A stretch of 64,000 bases of DNA from Candidatus Thorarchaeota archaeon (GTDB lineage Archaea > Asgardarchaeota > Thorarchaeia > Thorarchaeales > Thorarchaeaceae), in the NCBI GenBank assembly GCA_016933575.1, contig JAFGAR010000101.1, positions 1 to 64,000 of the forward strand, in the 5' to 3' direction. Positions 8,713 to 17,843 of the stretch are shown one piece after another (the first letter of the stretch is position 1; each line of letters opens with the position of its first letter). The notes under the pieces are model-generated. The model searched no databases and was not told the origin of the DNA. It saw only the letters and a list, made by a program, of their open reading frames with translations. A program made the translations under genes and the position numbers.

Positions 8713-10044
8713 ATGATTGAGGATATAGTACGGGAAAAATGGACTGCAATCTATTCATTTCTGATAATGGACTTCATTCAGATTCTGTTCGTTTCTATTC
8801 TCTATCTTGATGATACTAACTTGTTTGTTGTTGGATTCAATCCTGGACAGACAAACCCATTGATTTCTGCAAGTCTATTCGTGACAATAGCAGTCATGCA
8901 AATAATCATGTTATATCTCTCAGCTGGGTCAATGCTTCGAAGCCCTGACCTGATTGAATTATATCCTCACTTCAATAAAGAAACTGCTTGGAATAAGAAA
9001 TACACACCTGATGAGATTGTGAAGTGGACAATGGAACTTGCAAAGAAGAGTGAAGTTTCTATCAAGAAGATCTTCTTGATGGTATCACCCCTTCCTAATG
9101 CGTACACCTTTAGTCTTCCTCTTATCGGTTCTATTGTAATTGTGCATAGCAACACGCTTGATGTATTGAACAAAGATGAAGTCCAAGCTATCATTGCTCA
9201 TGAACTTGGTCACATCAAGAATCAGGACTCAATTGTTACTATATTCACTCGCATGCCATCATTCTTTGTCGATATCATCTATCTGTATATCTATATTCGA
9301 CTTGTTCTTGCCATTGCCAATTCTCTCTTGGTAGATGTCGATATTATTGCGACTGGTGTTCGAGCTGCAGTACTCCTCGCATTCATCATCCTCTCCCGTA
9401 TGTTGACATTGTTATCTAAATTCTTCATGCAGAAGGCTTCTCGTTCAGCTGAACTCCTATCTGATTATCATGCTGCCTCAGTAATAGGTTATGAAGCTAC
9501 AATCAATGGTTTGATTCGGTTAGGTCAACGAGTTGAAGCTATCACAGTTCTAGTGGATGAGATTCGTTGGTTAGAGTCTTTGAATCCTGAAAGATCTGGT
9601 CAGATATCTAATGCTGAGCTATTACGGATGATAACTCAATACCCACTTGACGGGATAGATGAACGTAATGCTCGTGAAATCGCTCCCCAAGTCTTTCTAT
9701 CGACCAAGCTTAAAAACTTGAGAGAAGTCTATGGTGTTAGATTGGACGAGGAAGAGGTGAAGAATGCTGTTGAGCCTGCAATCCAACCTCTTCTTAAGAT
9801 GCGTAATGATGCAATACCAACTACTGAGAAATCCCGTGATAAAAAAGTGGTCGATTGGAGGAAAGCTGACTCTGATGGCAATCGTCGATTATCGACTGAG
9901 GAGATTGCTGAACTACTGAAGATGCTACGTTCTCAACCAAAGAAGATGTTGTTTGACATGGAAGTTGGTGTCAATATGCTAATACTCGACCATCCAGATT
10001 TTAGACGTCGTGTTTTATTCATTGCTGATGAGTTCGGTCTGTAG
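8713..10044 (+). CDS. M48 (HtpX/Ste24-like) membrane metalloprotease with EF-hand-like loop
   Basis: This 443-residue integral membrane zinc protease has N-terminal membrane segments (about 10-35 and 55-80). The catalytic HELGH motif (H163, E164, H167) follows, then two more membrane segments (~195-245), and the third zinc ligand Glu in SAELLSDYH (~E247). Such enzymes act in membrane-protein quality control. Near the C-terminus, residues 386-397 (DSDGNRRLSTEE) match an EF-hand calcium loop with D1, D3, N5, L8 and E12, although Gly6 is Arg. This is unusual for M48 proteins. ATG 8713 is chosen because AGGTG lies 6 bases upstream; a GTG at 8704 is the alternative. The 3' end overlaps the exporter gene by 30 bases tail to tail. 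Confidence 0.9.
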   Translation: MIEDIVREKWTAIYSFLIMDFIQILFVSILYLDDTNLFVVGFNPGQTNPLISASLFVTIAVMQIIMLYLSAGSMLRSPDLIELYPHFNKETAWNKKYTPDEIVKWTMELAKKSEVSIKKIFLMVSPLPNAYTFSLPLIGSIVIVHSNTLDVLNKDEVQAIIAHELGHIKNQDSIVTIFTRMPSFFVDIIYLYIYIRLVLAIANSLLVDVDIIATGVRAAVLLAFIILSRMLTLLSKFFMQKASRSAELLSDYHAASVIGYEATINGLIRLGQRVEAITVLVDEIRWLESLNPERSGQISNAELLRMITQYPLDGIDERNAREIAPQVFLSTKLKNLREVYGVRLDEEEVKNAVEPAIQPLLKMRNDAIPTTEKSRDKKVVDWRKADSDGNRRLSTEEIAELLKMLRSQPKKMLFDMEVGVNMLILDHPDFRRRVLFIADEFGL

Positions 10045-11517
10045 GATAGATTCTTTGCTTGCGAGTTCATTCTCTCTGTCCTCTTCAGCCTGGTTCAATC
10101 CTCTCAGTGTCGAGATAATTGCTGCAATGATGGCTAGGAACGAAAATATAAAGACGCTTGATTGGAAGGCTCTGTTATAACTCTCGAAATAGATCGTTCC
10201 TGATCCGATTCCCCATGGATTGAATGTGAAAAAGAACACACCAAAAACGGTTGTGACCAAGGCGGTGGCTACAGAGAATCCTGTTGTCCTAGCCAGGTTT
10301 GTAAGAGCGCTAACAACCCCCATGTACTTCTTTGGGGCAGCTGTCATGATGAAGTTGCCATTAGCCACGCTGAAGAAGGAAAGCCCTGTACCCATGATTG
10401 CCACTCCAACTCCCATAAGGAGGACATTAGGAACTACAAGTGTGATAAGCAGAAGACCTGCTAGCTCAATAACAAGTCCTACGGTTGTCTGAATGTTAGC
10501 ATTGACTCTCTCTGAAACAAATCCTGCAATTGGTCCCGTTACTGATATCATGACTGGTTGGATAATCAAGAATATACCTGTCATGAATTGATCGAATCCG
10601 ATAGCCTCTTGCAGATAGAATGGCAAGAGAAATGAAATTGGTACAATCGCCATGTATGCAAGTAGTGCTGAAAAAATACTCACTGAGATTTTCCTATCTG
10701 CGAGAACATCGATTGCAATCACTGGTGATTCGAAGGAGCGTTCCCGTAAAATGAAGCCAATGAATGCAAGAAGTGCTCCTCCTATGAATAAGAAGATCAT
10801 GAGACCATTGGTTGAAGTGGCGACAGTGACATAGTAAATGATCAGGAATAGGAATGTAAAGAACAGTCCTGCACCGATAGTATCGAATCGTGTTTCATAG
10901 ACAAGTTCTGTCTTTGGAATGGCATATTGCACAGTGATGAAACCGATAATACCTATTGGAAGATTCACGAGGAAAATGCTCTCCCAACCAAACAGCTGTG
11001 TCAATACTCCACCAAGAACAGGTCCACTTCCAAGAGCCGCAGCAAGTACGACTGAATTCAGACCTATTGCTCTCCCTCTATTTTGAGGAGTTGTGAAATA
11101 CGTCACTAATGCAAGACCATTGGCTGCAATCATTGCAGAACCTAAAGCCTGAAAGACTCGTGCAATGACAAGCATCTCCAAACCTACTGATATTGCGCAA
11201 AAGAATGATCCAGCTATGAACACTAACATTCCAAGCTGGAATATCGTCTTTTTGCCATAACGATCCCCAAATTTGCCCATCAAAGGCATTGATGAGGTTA
11301 GAACAAGGAGGTATGCTACTACAACCCATTGAATAGCATCGATTGTGACTCCGAAACTCATCATCATGGTTACAAGTGACACATTCACAATTGAGGCATC
11401 TAATCCACTGAGAAAGACTCCAAATGAAGTTGCACCTACGACTCTATATGGTCCTGGCATCCACGTATCATTTTGTCCGTCAAGATTTTCGGATTGGTTC
11501 ATTTGTGCCATCATCAC
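10015..11517 (-). CDS. MFS exporter, DHA2 (14-segment, EmrB/QacA) type
   Basis: This 500-residue polytopic transporter is typical of the 14-helix drug:H+ antiporters. Motif A is visible after helix 2 (GKFGDRYGKKTIF) and motif C in helix 5 (LGSGPVLGGVL). The N-terminal FLSGLDASIVNVSL is the DHA2-type helix-1 motif D. It probably exports hydrophobic or toxic compounds by proton exchange. The first of several clustered Met codons at 11517 is used, with 11502 also possible. The upstream region carries three copies of a 7-base element (see the repeat at 11575-11645). It is followed on the same strand by no close gene and converges on the M48 gene. Confidence 0.92.
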   Translation of the reverse strand: MMMAQMNQSENLDGQNDTWMPGPYRVVGATSFGVFLSGLDASIVNVSLVTMMMSFGVTIDAIQWVVVAYLLVLTSSMPLMGKFGDRYGKKTIFQLGMLVFIAGSFFCAISVGLEMLVIARVFQALGSAMIAANGLALVTYFTTPQNRGRAIGLNSVVLAAALGSGPVLGGVLTQLFGWESIFLVNLPIGIIGFITVQYAIPKTELVYETRFDTIGAGLFFTFLFLIIYYVTVATSTNGLMIFLFIGGALLAFIGFILRERSFESPVIAIDVLADRKISVSIFSALLAYMAIVPISFLLPFYLQEAIGFDQFMTGIFLIIQPVMISVTGPIAGFVSERVNANIQTTVGLVIELAGLLLITLVVPNVLLMGVGVAIMGTGLSFFSVANGNFIMTAAPKKYMGVVSALTNLARTTGFSVATALVTTVFGVFFFTFNPWGIGSGTIYFESYNRAFQSSVFIFSFLAIIAAIISTLRGLNQAEEDRENELASKESILQTELISNE

Positions 11518-11574
11518 ACTAAGTCGAAGTCAATGTTCCGTTGAGAGTTTTCTCGAAGGTCTGTCAATGCCTTA

Positions 11575-11645
11575 ATTGTTCTTGTGGTGTGTTTGTATAT
11601 TCCCCCAAGAACCAAAATTATTTTCTTATTGTAAGATTGTTCTTG
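11575..11645. promoter_or_regulatory. Repeated ATTGTTCTTG elements upstream of the exporter
   Basis: ATTGTTCTTG occurs at 11575-11584 and again at 11636-11645. An inverted core CAAGAAC sits between them at 11606-11612. These lie 58-128 bases upstream of the exporter start, in the space before the ABC permease end. Repressors of drug exporters commonly bind such arrays, so this is a candidate operator set. Confidence 0.4.
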
Positions 11646-11711
11646 AATTATGTTCGATTGGAGTGCCTTGATATAACAAAATGGCAGTAGTAAAATAGAT
11701 TATCATTCTTA

Positions 11712-12482
11712 CTATTCTCTTCTCTTGTTAATTTCGTGGAACTGCCTGCTTATCATGAAGAAGATAAAGGTTGTAAACAACAGCACAACCACACTAATGA
11801 TTGGGTCTACTGGATAGGTAGAAATCCCAAGCCCCAATCGAATCAGAATCAGAGTGTGTGTTAATGGCGAGAACAGTGAGGCGATCTGACCCCAAAAAGG
11901 CAGAGTTTCAATAGGAATGAAAATACCACTTATGAACAAAAGCGGGATTCGTACAAAGTTCATTGGCATCATTATGTTGCCTACACTCTCAGTCGGAACA
12001 CTTGCAAACATGATTCCCATTGTAGCGAACGCCATACAAGAAAGGAGAACTCCAAGTGCAAACATTAGGAAGTCTACAATCTGTAATGAAAAGAACACCC
12101 ATCCAACAATAAGAGGCACGATTGAAACAAGTAGACCGAATACAACTCCTGCAAAGGATTTTCCTAGTATTACTGATGACAATGACATCGGAGAGGATAG
12201 ATATCTGTCAAAGGTTTTTGTTCTACGTTCGAGAGGAATCACAACTGGTCCGACAGTAGAGGCAGCCCAGAAAACAGTCTGTGAAAAGAGGACTGGCATC
12301 ATCTGAGCAATAGTGAGATTTCTTCCTACTGTAAAGGTGAAGAACAAGGCAAAGGGGAACATGACTCCAAACATCAAAGTTGGCGGGGAAAGATAGTATA
12401 CTTTGATGTCCTTCCATCCAATTGCCCATGCGCGTGTTATCTCCTTTCGAAGTCGAAGAAATTTACTACTACTCTGCGACAC
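11712..12482 (-). CDS. ABC-2 type transporter permease
   Basis: This 256-residue membrane protein has about six hydrophobic segments and the ABC-2 permease pattern, including the conserved block around PMNFVRIPLLFISGIFIPIE near residue 180. It forms the membrane part of an exporter with the ATPase just upstream. It starts at GTG 12482, only two bases after the ATPase stop, with GGGGGT within the ATPase end as the SD. The substrate is unknown. ABC-2 exporters of this layout move drugs, lipids or polysaccharides. Confidence 0.9.
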   Translation of the reverse strand: MSQSSSKFLRLRKEITRAWAIGWKDIKVYYLSPPTLMFGVMFPFALFFTFTVGRNLTIAQMMPVLFSQTVFWAASTVGPVVIPLERRTKTFDRYLSSPMSLSSVILGKSFAGVVFGLLVSIVPLIVGWVFFSLQIVDFLMFALGVLLSCMAFATMGIMFASVPTESVGNIMMPMNFVRIPLLFISGIFIPIETLPFWGQIASLFSPLTHTLILIRLGLGISTYPVDPIISVVVLLFTTFIFFMISRQFHEINKRRE

Positions 12483-12484
12483 TT

Positions 12485-13465
12485 CTACTTACCCCCTCTA
12501 TTCTGTTTCATTCCGCCCATTTGCGATTTTCCTCTCTGCACAATCTGTTCACCTGTGATCTCTAGGAAAACATCTTCAAGTGATGGCCCAAGTGTGTTAA
12601 CAGTCAGTAGTTTGAGGTCATGATGCTGTGCTAGTGTAAAAATCTCTGCGAGTGCTTCTGGAGGACTATGTGTGAATATCCAAAATTTATCCCCCTGTTT
12701 TTGAACACTACTGACAGTTCTTAGTTCTTCCATCTTTTCCTTCAATGAATCAAGCTGTCTATCAAAGGCGACCTCAATGGAATGCATCTTGTTCATTGCC
12801 TGCTTGAGTTCTTCTGGAGAGCCAATTGTACCTATTCGCCCTTGATTTATGATCGCAATTCTAGAACAGAGTTCGTTTGCCTCTGCCATGTTATGCGTTG
12901 TCAGGAAGATTGTGGTGCCTTCTGCATTAAGTTCACGAATAAGTTCCCGTATTCTCCTAACGCTTTGAACATCAAGTGCAGTAGTGGGTTCATCAAGGAA
13001 GAGAACATCTGCATCATTTATCAAAGCCATAGCTATGGTCAGGCGTCGTTTCATTCCACCCGAGAATTCTCTGACATTATCCTTGCGCACCTCCAAGAGA
13101 CCGAACATCTCAAGTAATTCTTCTGCTTTCTGTTCTCTCTTCTGTCTACTGAGGCCGTACAGCTTTCCTGTAAAGATGAGATTATCCCATGCGGAGAGGT
13201 CATTGTAGACGTTAGAGAGATCTGTGACAACACCCATTCGTTCTTTGGCAGCAAATGAATGAATCTCATGATCCATTATCGTAGCTGTCCCAGTTGTTGG
13301 AGTTGATATTCCTGTTAACATTCGGGTAGTTGTGGTCTTCCCTGCTCCATTAGGACCGAGGAATCCAAACACCTCGCCTTGTTCTACGTTGAAACTGATG
13401 TGGTCAACTGCAGTGAAATCCCCAAACATCTTGGTAAGGTCAGTCACAGATATCGCATGAGTCAT
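12485..13465 (-). CDS. ABC transporter ATP-binding protein (DrrA/ABC-2 type)
   Basis: This is a 326-residue ATPase. Walker A is GPNGAGKTT, the signature FSGGMKRR, Walker B VLFLDEPT, and the H-loop TTHNM. A C-terminal extension of ~100 residues is typical of the DrrA/CcmA-like exporter ATPases. I start it at ATG 13465 (MTHAISVTDL). A TATA-like ACATTTATC lies about 28 bases upstream and there is no SD, which fits a leaderless transcript. The longer frame to 13504 would include that promoter. It forms an operon with the permease at 11712-12482. Confidence 0.92.
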   Translation of the reverse strand: MTHAISVTDLTKMFGDFTAVDHISFNVEQGEVFGFLGPNGAGKTTTTRMLTGISTPTTGTATIMDHEIHSFAAKERMGVVTDLSNVYNDLSAWDNLIFTGKLYGLSRQKREQKAEELLEMFGLLEVRKDNVREFSGGMKRRLTIAMALINDADVLFLDEPTTALDVQSVRRIRELIRELNAEGTTIFLTTHNMAEANELCSRIAIINQGRIGTIGSPEELKQAMNKMHSIEVAFDRQLDSLKEKMEELRTVSSVQKQGDKFWIFTHSPPEALAEIFTLAQHHDLKLLTVNTLGPSLEDVFLEITGEQIVQRGKSQMGGMKQNRGGK

Positions 13466-13591
13466 AGTCCGCGAACAGGAGTTGCTTCTGATAAATGTAG
13501 TCAAGATGTGATGATATATGCTAATTCTTCGTCATTAATCAAAGACTGGTAGTAGCTACGAGTTTCTTATTCAAGAGAAAGAAATCTGGGC

Positions 13592-13648
13592 GTGGAACGC
13601 AGATGTAGGTCAGTAGCACCAGTGAGAGACTGAGTATCTGCATTCCAC
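13592..13648 (-). terminator. Long stem-loop after surface protein gene
   Basis: On the minus strand the arms at 13648-13636 and 13604-13592 pair over 13 bases with a single G-U. A further 5-bp inner stem (TCAGT with ACTGA) can form in the loop. The structure begins 38 bases after the stop of the surface protein (13686). It is likely a 3'-end structure for that gene. Confidence 0.5.
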
Positions 13649-13685
13649 ACCTTCTTACTCTATTAGCTATTTCTGATTTGGTTGC

Positions 13686-16600
13686 TTATGATTGGTGTCT
13701 TTTATGTTGTACTATCTTAATTACTGCAAAGAGAATTATGATAGTAGATGCACCTATCACAAATCCATAATCTCGGAGGAGTGAGTTCAGTACATGAGAT
13801 ATCACACCGAAACCAACTGGATTATCAACCAAATATTCGAGTTCTACAGATGCAGTATTTCCAGCTCCATCACTTACCTCGAAAGTTAGTGTGTGCAATC
13901 CATTCTCCACTGTTGCTGAACTCCAATTGACTACAGCTGGAGAGATTGTCGATGTGAATACCTCTACTCCATCAACTGACATGACAATCTCTGCTAAGCC
14001 GCTTCCTTCATCGGAACCTGTTATGGTGAACTGAATGAAATCAGTCAATGCCTGAGTCGTAGGAGGTCCTAGGACGCTGAGTGTTGGTAGCTGGATGTCA
14101 TCAACAACATAAGACAATGGTGACATAGAAGATGCAATCCCATATGTGTCATATGCAACGACCCAATACTGGACAGTCGTGTCCCAGTCCGCAGCAGGAA
14201 TCTGACCGATGTAGAGTGCTCCTGAGCGAGTCATGACCACTTCTTGAATGGGAAGTGTACCAAATCTGTAGAATAGGGTCACATTGTCTACTCCCGAGAT
14301 GTCAGTCACTGCCACGGTAACACTAACGGGTTCATCATATACGGGATGACTCGGATTGATCAATACCGTCGAGAGAACTGGAGGTGCAATGTCATTTTGA
14401 ACATCGATGATTACACTGTCACTCTGTTGCATGCTTGCACCATCATATGCGATAGCTGTTACAGTATGTGAACCATTCCCCACAGACCTTGAGTTCCAGA
14501 AGTATTCATAGGGCTCAGAATAATCCGTATTGATTAGACTTGTGCCAACATAGAATTCAACGTAGTGAATGCCACTGCCTACATCCTCAGCATCTGCTAA
14601 GAAATGCACCGAGTCTGACACAATTGCAGCAGCTTCTGGAAGGCTAAGATTGATAATCGGAGCGATATTATCATCGATGAAGTATGAATAATATACACCT
14701 CCATTATCATCAATCTCCGTCTGCCCACACCAGTCTATAGCTTCAATGTAATATAGCATCGTTATCCCATAGTCATGAGCTGGAATCCACCCCTCATAGA
14801 GACCTGGTCCTACCTCAATCGTCGAGTATTCATCCCATATTGAGCCGCCATTAGATGAGGCATGAATACTCACCTCCCTTACTCCTGCAAGATTGTCTGT
14901 TGCAGCAGTAGCTATCTGAACTGCCTCGTAGTACAGTGCTGGTGATGTCACTGTATTCACCCAGAGTATCTCTGGAGGAATTGCATCCACGAAGTCCATG
15001 TCATCATATATGACAGATATCTCGCCTCCACCAGTTGCATATGCATATACTTGGACACGAGTCATATTCCATGTTTTTGCCCCAAAGACAGCATCAAGGT
15101 CGTGTGTAATATTTCTCTCTACATTATACCAAATATCAGTTGTATTGAAACCTTGGACAAGGTAGAAAGCTGAATTAGAGTTGTTCACGAAGGATGCCTG
15201 TTGGGCACCTATAATATAGTAAAGATAGTAGAGGTTATCGAATGTTAATTGGATATATGAGTAAGCTGCTCCACTACCCTCAATCCTATCAAGTTTCCAC
15301 CAGAAATCAGTGAAAACACTATTATCGATCGGTGTGAACATATATCTCTCAAGACCAGTTGTTGTACTACCATATGCAGTGAGGTTTGCTGCCCAGTTCC
15401 CTGTATGTGCATCTCTTGTCTGATTCCTATATGGATAACCAGAACCAGTAGGAGACCATCCTGTTATCGTTGTATAGCTGTCCCAGTACCAATCCTCTTC
15501 AAAACCAGGATCTGCGGTGGGATAGGTCAGCACTTTGAAGTCATCTACTAATTGTGTAACTGTTGAGTTGGCATACTCTCCGGAATAGACATAGATATTC
15601 ATATTATAGATTGACATATTGTACATTCTAACTTGGTCGATGCATTCGAATAAATCAAAAGTACTGTGTATCCATTCATTCTGAGTGTTGAAACCATTTG
15701 CGTACATGTAGGTAGAATATGTATTATTCGAAGGCAAAGATGCTGTTTCAGATGCTAAGTAGTAGTAAATCTCATGATAGATTGAATTATTTTGGAGACT
15801 TACAGAGAAATACGACTGTTGCTGAGAACCACCATTTTGCGTGCCAGTGTATTTCCAATCGAACTCCACAACACATGTTCCTGCACTTCGGGCAAAGATA
15901 CCTGCTGGCCAATTAAAGTACTGACCTACGTACACATTAGCTGAGAAATCGTCTCCAAGAGCCCATGCTGTCAGATTCGTAGATTGGCTACCTTCAGTGC
16001 AGTCCGGGGATGGTGTTACTTCTGCAACTCCTTCACTTTGTCCACCCCAATAGCTTCCACTGGGGCTTTCAAAATTGCCGTTATTAATATATTCAGTAAC
16101 TCCCTCATCTTTGATGCTTACATCATCAATTGTCATCGATGTAATAGTTTCAGCACCATATTGCCCGTTAACACGGAAATAGATTGCCCAAACAAACACT
16201 CCTGAAGCGGAGCCAAATACAGACTGGTAATCCGCAATAATGTCTCTATTTAGATTGTTCCATGTCATCAGCGAGCTGTTGAGCATAAAGTATGCATAGT
16301 TGGTCTGATTCGTGCGGGAAATATCAGATCCGTAAGACAAGTAATAATACAAATATTTACTTCCGCTTGGGCTTGAGAGGTACAGGTATGTATAGATGTG
16401 TCCATTTTGTCCAATGCCTGGATTCGAGTCAATGTAATAGTAGGCATCAAGGGTCAGTGAATTCGTCAAATCTGGGTATGTTGAGAGCCAATTCGAAGTA
16501 CTGACATCACTACCAAATTGTGATGTTGGCTTAACTTCCATATAACATGACTGAAGTCCTCCATGAACATTTGCTGTGTATGTCCGGTTGACGAGTCTGT

Positions 16601-16898
16601 AGTATGACCCCCAGCAGCTCCAATCATCTGGTGCACCGTGTGAATCGTTTTTCTCAAAACCTTGATTCCTGATGATGTTCGTTACCAGCGAATTCTCGCG
16701 TCTCTCGTCTGATGTAAGGCTGTCGACCTGTTTCGCGATTGGAGCCGCCAAAGTTTCTTCATAGGCTAGTAGTCCAGTCCCGCCAAACAGAGCAAATGCC
16801 TGAACGATCAGCACAAATAGAAAAAGAATCGATGCGTGCTTCTTCAATTCTAAGATATATGCCTCCTGCAATTTCAAGATGAATTTCTTCTCTGGCAT
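13686..16898 (-). CDS. Large membrane-anchored surface protein (jelly-roll-like and Ig-like modules)
   Basis: This ~1070-residue predicted cell-surface protein has a hydrophobic N-terminal segment (~25-45) that acts as a signal or anchor. Three similar ~190-residue modules follow, each opening with a GFE/NFE-W type motif like carbohydrate-binding jelly rolls. Then come about four Ig-like beta domains (each with a D-x-G-S/V-G or SGI turn), a C-terminal membrane helix (about 1040-1062) and a basic end. It is rich in Asn, Ser, Thr and Tyr, suited to glycosylation. It is paralogous to the two proteins at 20831 and 24167 but lacks their Thr-rich stalk. ATG 16898 is preferred over TTG 16910, because a TATA box lies 27 bases upstream. 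Confidence 0.8.
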   Translation of the reverse strand: MPEKKFILKLQEAYILELKKHASILFLFVLIVQAFALFGGTGLLAYEETLAAPIAKQVDSLTSDERRENSLVTNIIRNQGFEKNDSHGAPDDWSCWGSYYRLVNRTYTANVHGGLQSCYMEVKPTSQFGSDVSTSNWLSTYPDLTNSLTLDAYYYIDSNPGIGQNGHIYTYLYLSSPSGSKYLYYYLSYGSDISRTNQTNYAYFMLNSSLMTWNNLNRDIIADYQSVFGSASGVFVWAIYFRVNGQYGAETITSMTIDDVSIKDEGVTEYINNGNFESPSGSYWGGQSEGVAEVTPSPDCTEGSQSTNLTAWALGDDFSANVYVGQYFNWPAGIFARSAGTCVVEFDWKYTGTQNGGSQQQSYFSVSLQNNSIYHEIYYYLASETASLPSNNTYSTYMYANGFNTQNEWIHSTFDLFECIDQVRMYNMSIYNMNIYVYSGEYANSTVTQLVDDFKVLTYPTADPGFEEDWYWDSYTTITGWSPTGSGYPYRNQTRDAHTGNWAANLTAYGSTTTGLERYMFTPIDNSVFTDFWWKLDRIEGSGAAYSYIQLTFDNLYYLYYIIGAQQASFVNNSNSAFYLVQGFNTTDIWYNVERNITHDLDAVFGAKTWNMTRVQVYAYATGGGEISVIYDDMDFVDAIPPEILWVNTVTSPALYYEAVQIATAATDNLAGVREVSIHASSNGGSIWDEYSTIEVGPGLYEGWIPAHDYGITMLYYIEAIDWCGQTEIDDNGGVYYSYFIDDNIAPIINLSLPEAAAIVSDSVHFLADAEDVGSGIHYVEFYVGTSLINTDYSEPYEYFWNSRSVGNGSHTVTAIAYDGASMQQSDSVIIDVQNDIAPPVLSTVLINPSHPVYDEPVSVTVAVTDISGVDNVTLFYRFGTLPIQEVVMTRSGALYIGQIPAADWDTTVQYWVVAYDTYGIASSMSPLSYVVDDIQLPTLSVLGPPTTQALTDFIQFTITGSDEGSGLAEIVMSVDGVEVFTSTISPAVVNWSSATVENGLHTLTFEVSDGAGNTASVELEYLVDNPVGFGVISHVLNSLLRDYGFVIGASTIIILFAVIKIVQHKRHQS

Positions 16899-16920
16899 CA
16901 AATCCAGCAAATACCAAGAG

Positions 16921-16931
16921 ATATATATTAT
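16921..16931 (-). promoter_or_regulatory. TATA box for surface protein gene
   Basis: ATAATATATAT on the minus strand is centred about 27 bases upstream of ATG 16898, with no SD between them. This is the arrangement of an archaeal promoter for a leaderless mRNA. It suggests the surface protein gene has its own promoter even though it follows the ABC operon on the same strand. Confidence 0.55.
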
Positions 16932-16966
16932 GGTTTCAATTGACAGTTTTCCATCGACTCGTTTAA

Positions 16967-17842
16967 TTAGAACTGCTCTAACGCTCCTTTTGCCCGTACA
17001 TATCGTTCAGTGTATCTGAACATTAGCAAGCCAAAGATGAAAAAGATGATATCAAGAACAATTAAGGTCACCACTGCCTGAACTACACCTTGGTATGCAA
17101 GACCGTTCATCAGAAAACCTCTGAAACCTTCTACGCTCCATGTAAGTGGTGATGCCATCCCGATGTATTGAAGTACTGGGGGCAACACCGAGAGAGGATA
17201 TGCCATCGGTGCAACAAGAATCAGTCCACTTGAGATGAACTCAACAATCATCCATCCCTGTTTTGCTAACAGGACAACGCAAGTCACTGCGAAAGCTATA
17301 CCCTGCAAGCCGAATATGGCCAGGGCAATGATTCCTAAGGCTGGTATGATACCCCATACATCGATGGTCACACCAAAGAAGACGATGGCTGCACCAAGTT
17401 GTAAAATTACTCCTAAACCACCGTGCTGCAAATTATGAAGCATCGATCCCCAGACAAGGGTACTCCTCTCCATGGGAGTGCTCATGAGGGTCTCTAACGT
17501 TCCTGAGTTCTGCTCTCGTCTCAAGGAGAATCCTGTTCCCCACATGAGACTGATGGTCAGACCCAAGATCGATGTTCCCACTGCTATGTAGGTGACCCAA
17601 TCGCGAGTGCCAGCAAGATCATTGAGTACCGTAGACTCTGCTCCACCAGCTACTGCTGAACCGGTTATGAGCATTGGAATGAACCACAGGAAAGGCATGA
17701 CCACAAACCAGAGGACACTCAATGGATAGCTCAATTCTATCTTCCAGATGTTAATTGAGATGGCCCATGCTGCCCTAGCCTCGGCTAGAAAACCTCCGCG
17801 TCCCCAAAGCCTCTTGAATGATTCTGTTTTTTGATGTTCCAA
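16967..17842 (-). CDS. ABC-2 type transporter permease (second of operon)
   Basis: This 291-residue permease has six predicted membrane segments and an N-terminal cytoplasmic amphipathic stretch. The central block RREQNSGTLETLMSTPMERS is typical of ABC-2 permeases. It starts at TTG 17842, one base after the stop of the preceding permease, with GGGAGG 8 bases upstream. It probably forms a heterodimer with that permease. The substrate is unknown. Confidence 0.9.
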   Translation of the reverse strand: MEHQKTESFKRLWGRGGFLAEARAAWAISINIWKIELSYPLSVLWFVVMPFLWFIPMLITGSAVAGGAESTVLNDLAGTRDWVTYIAVGTSILGLTISLMWGTGFSLRREQNSGTLETLMSTPMERSTLVWGSMLHNLQHGGLGVILQLGAAIVFFGVTIDVWGIIPALGIIALAIFGLQGIAFAVTCVVLLAKQGWMIVEFISSGLILVAPMAYPLSVLPPVLQYIGMASPLTWSVEGFRGFLMNGLAYQGVVQAVVTLIVLDIIFFIFGLLMFRYTERYVRAKGALEQF

Positions 17843-17843
17843 C

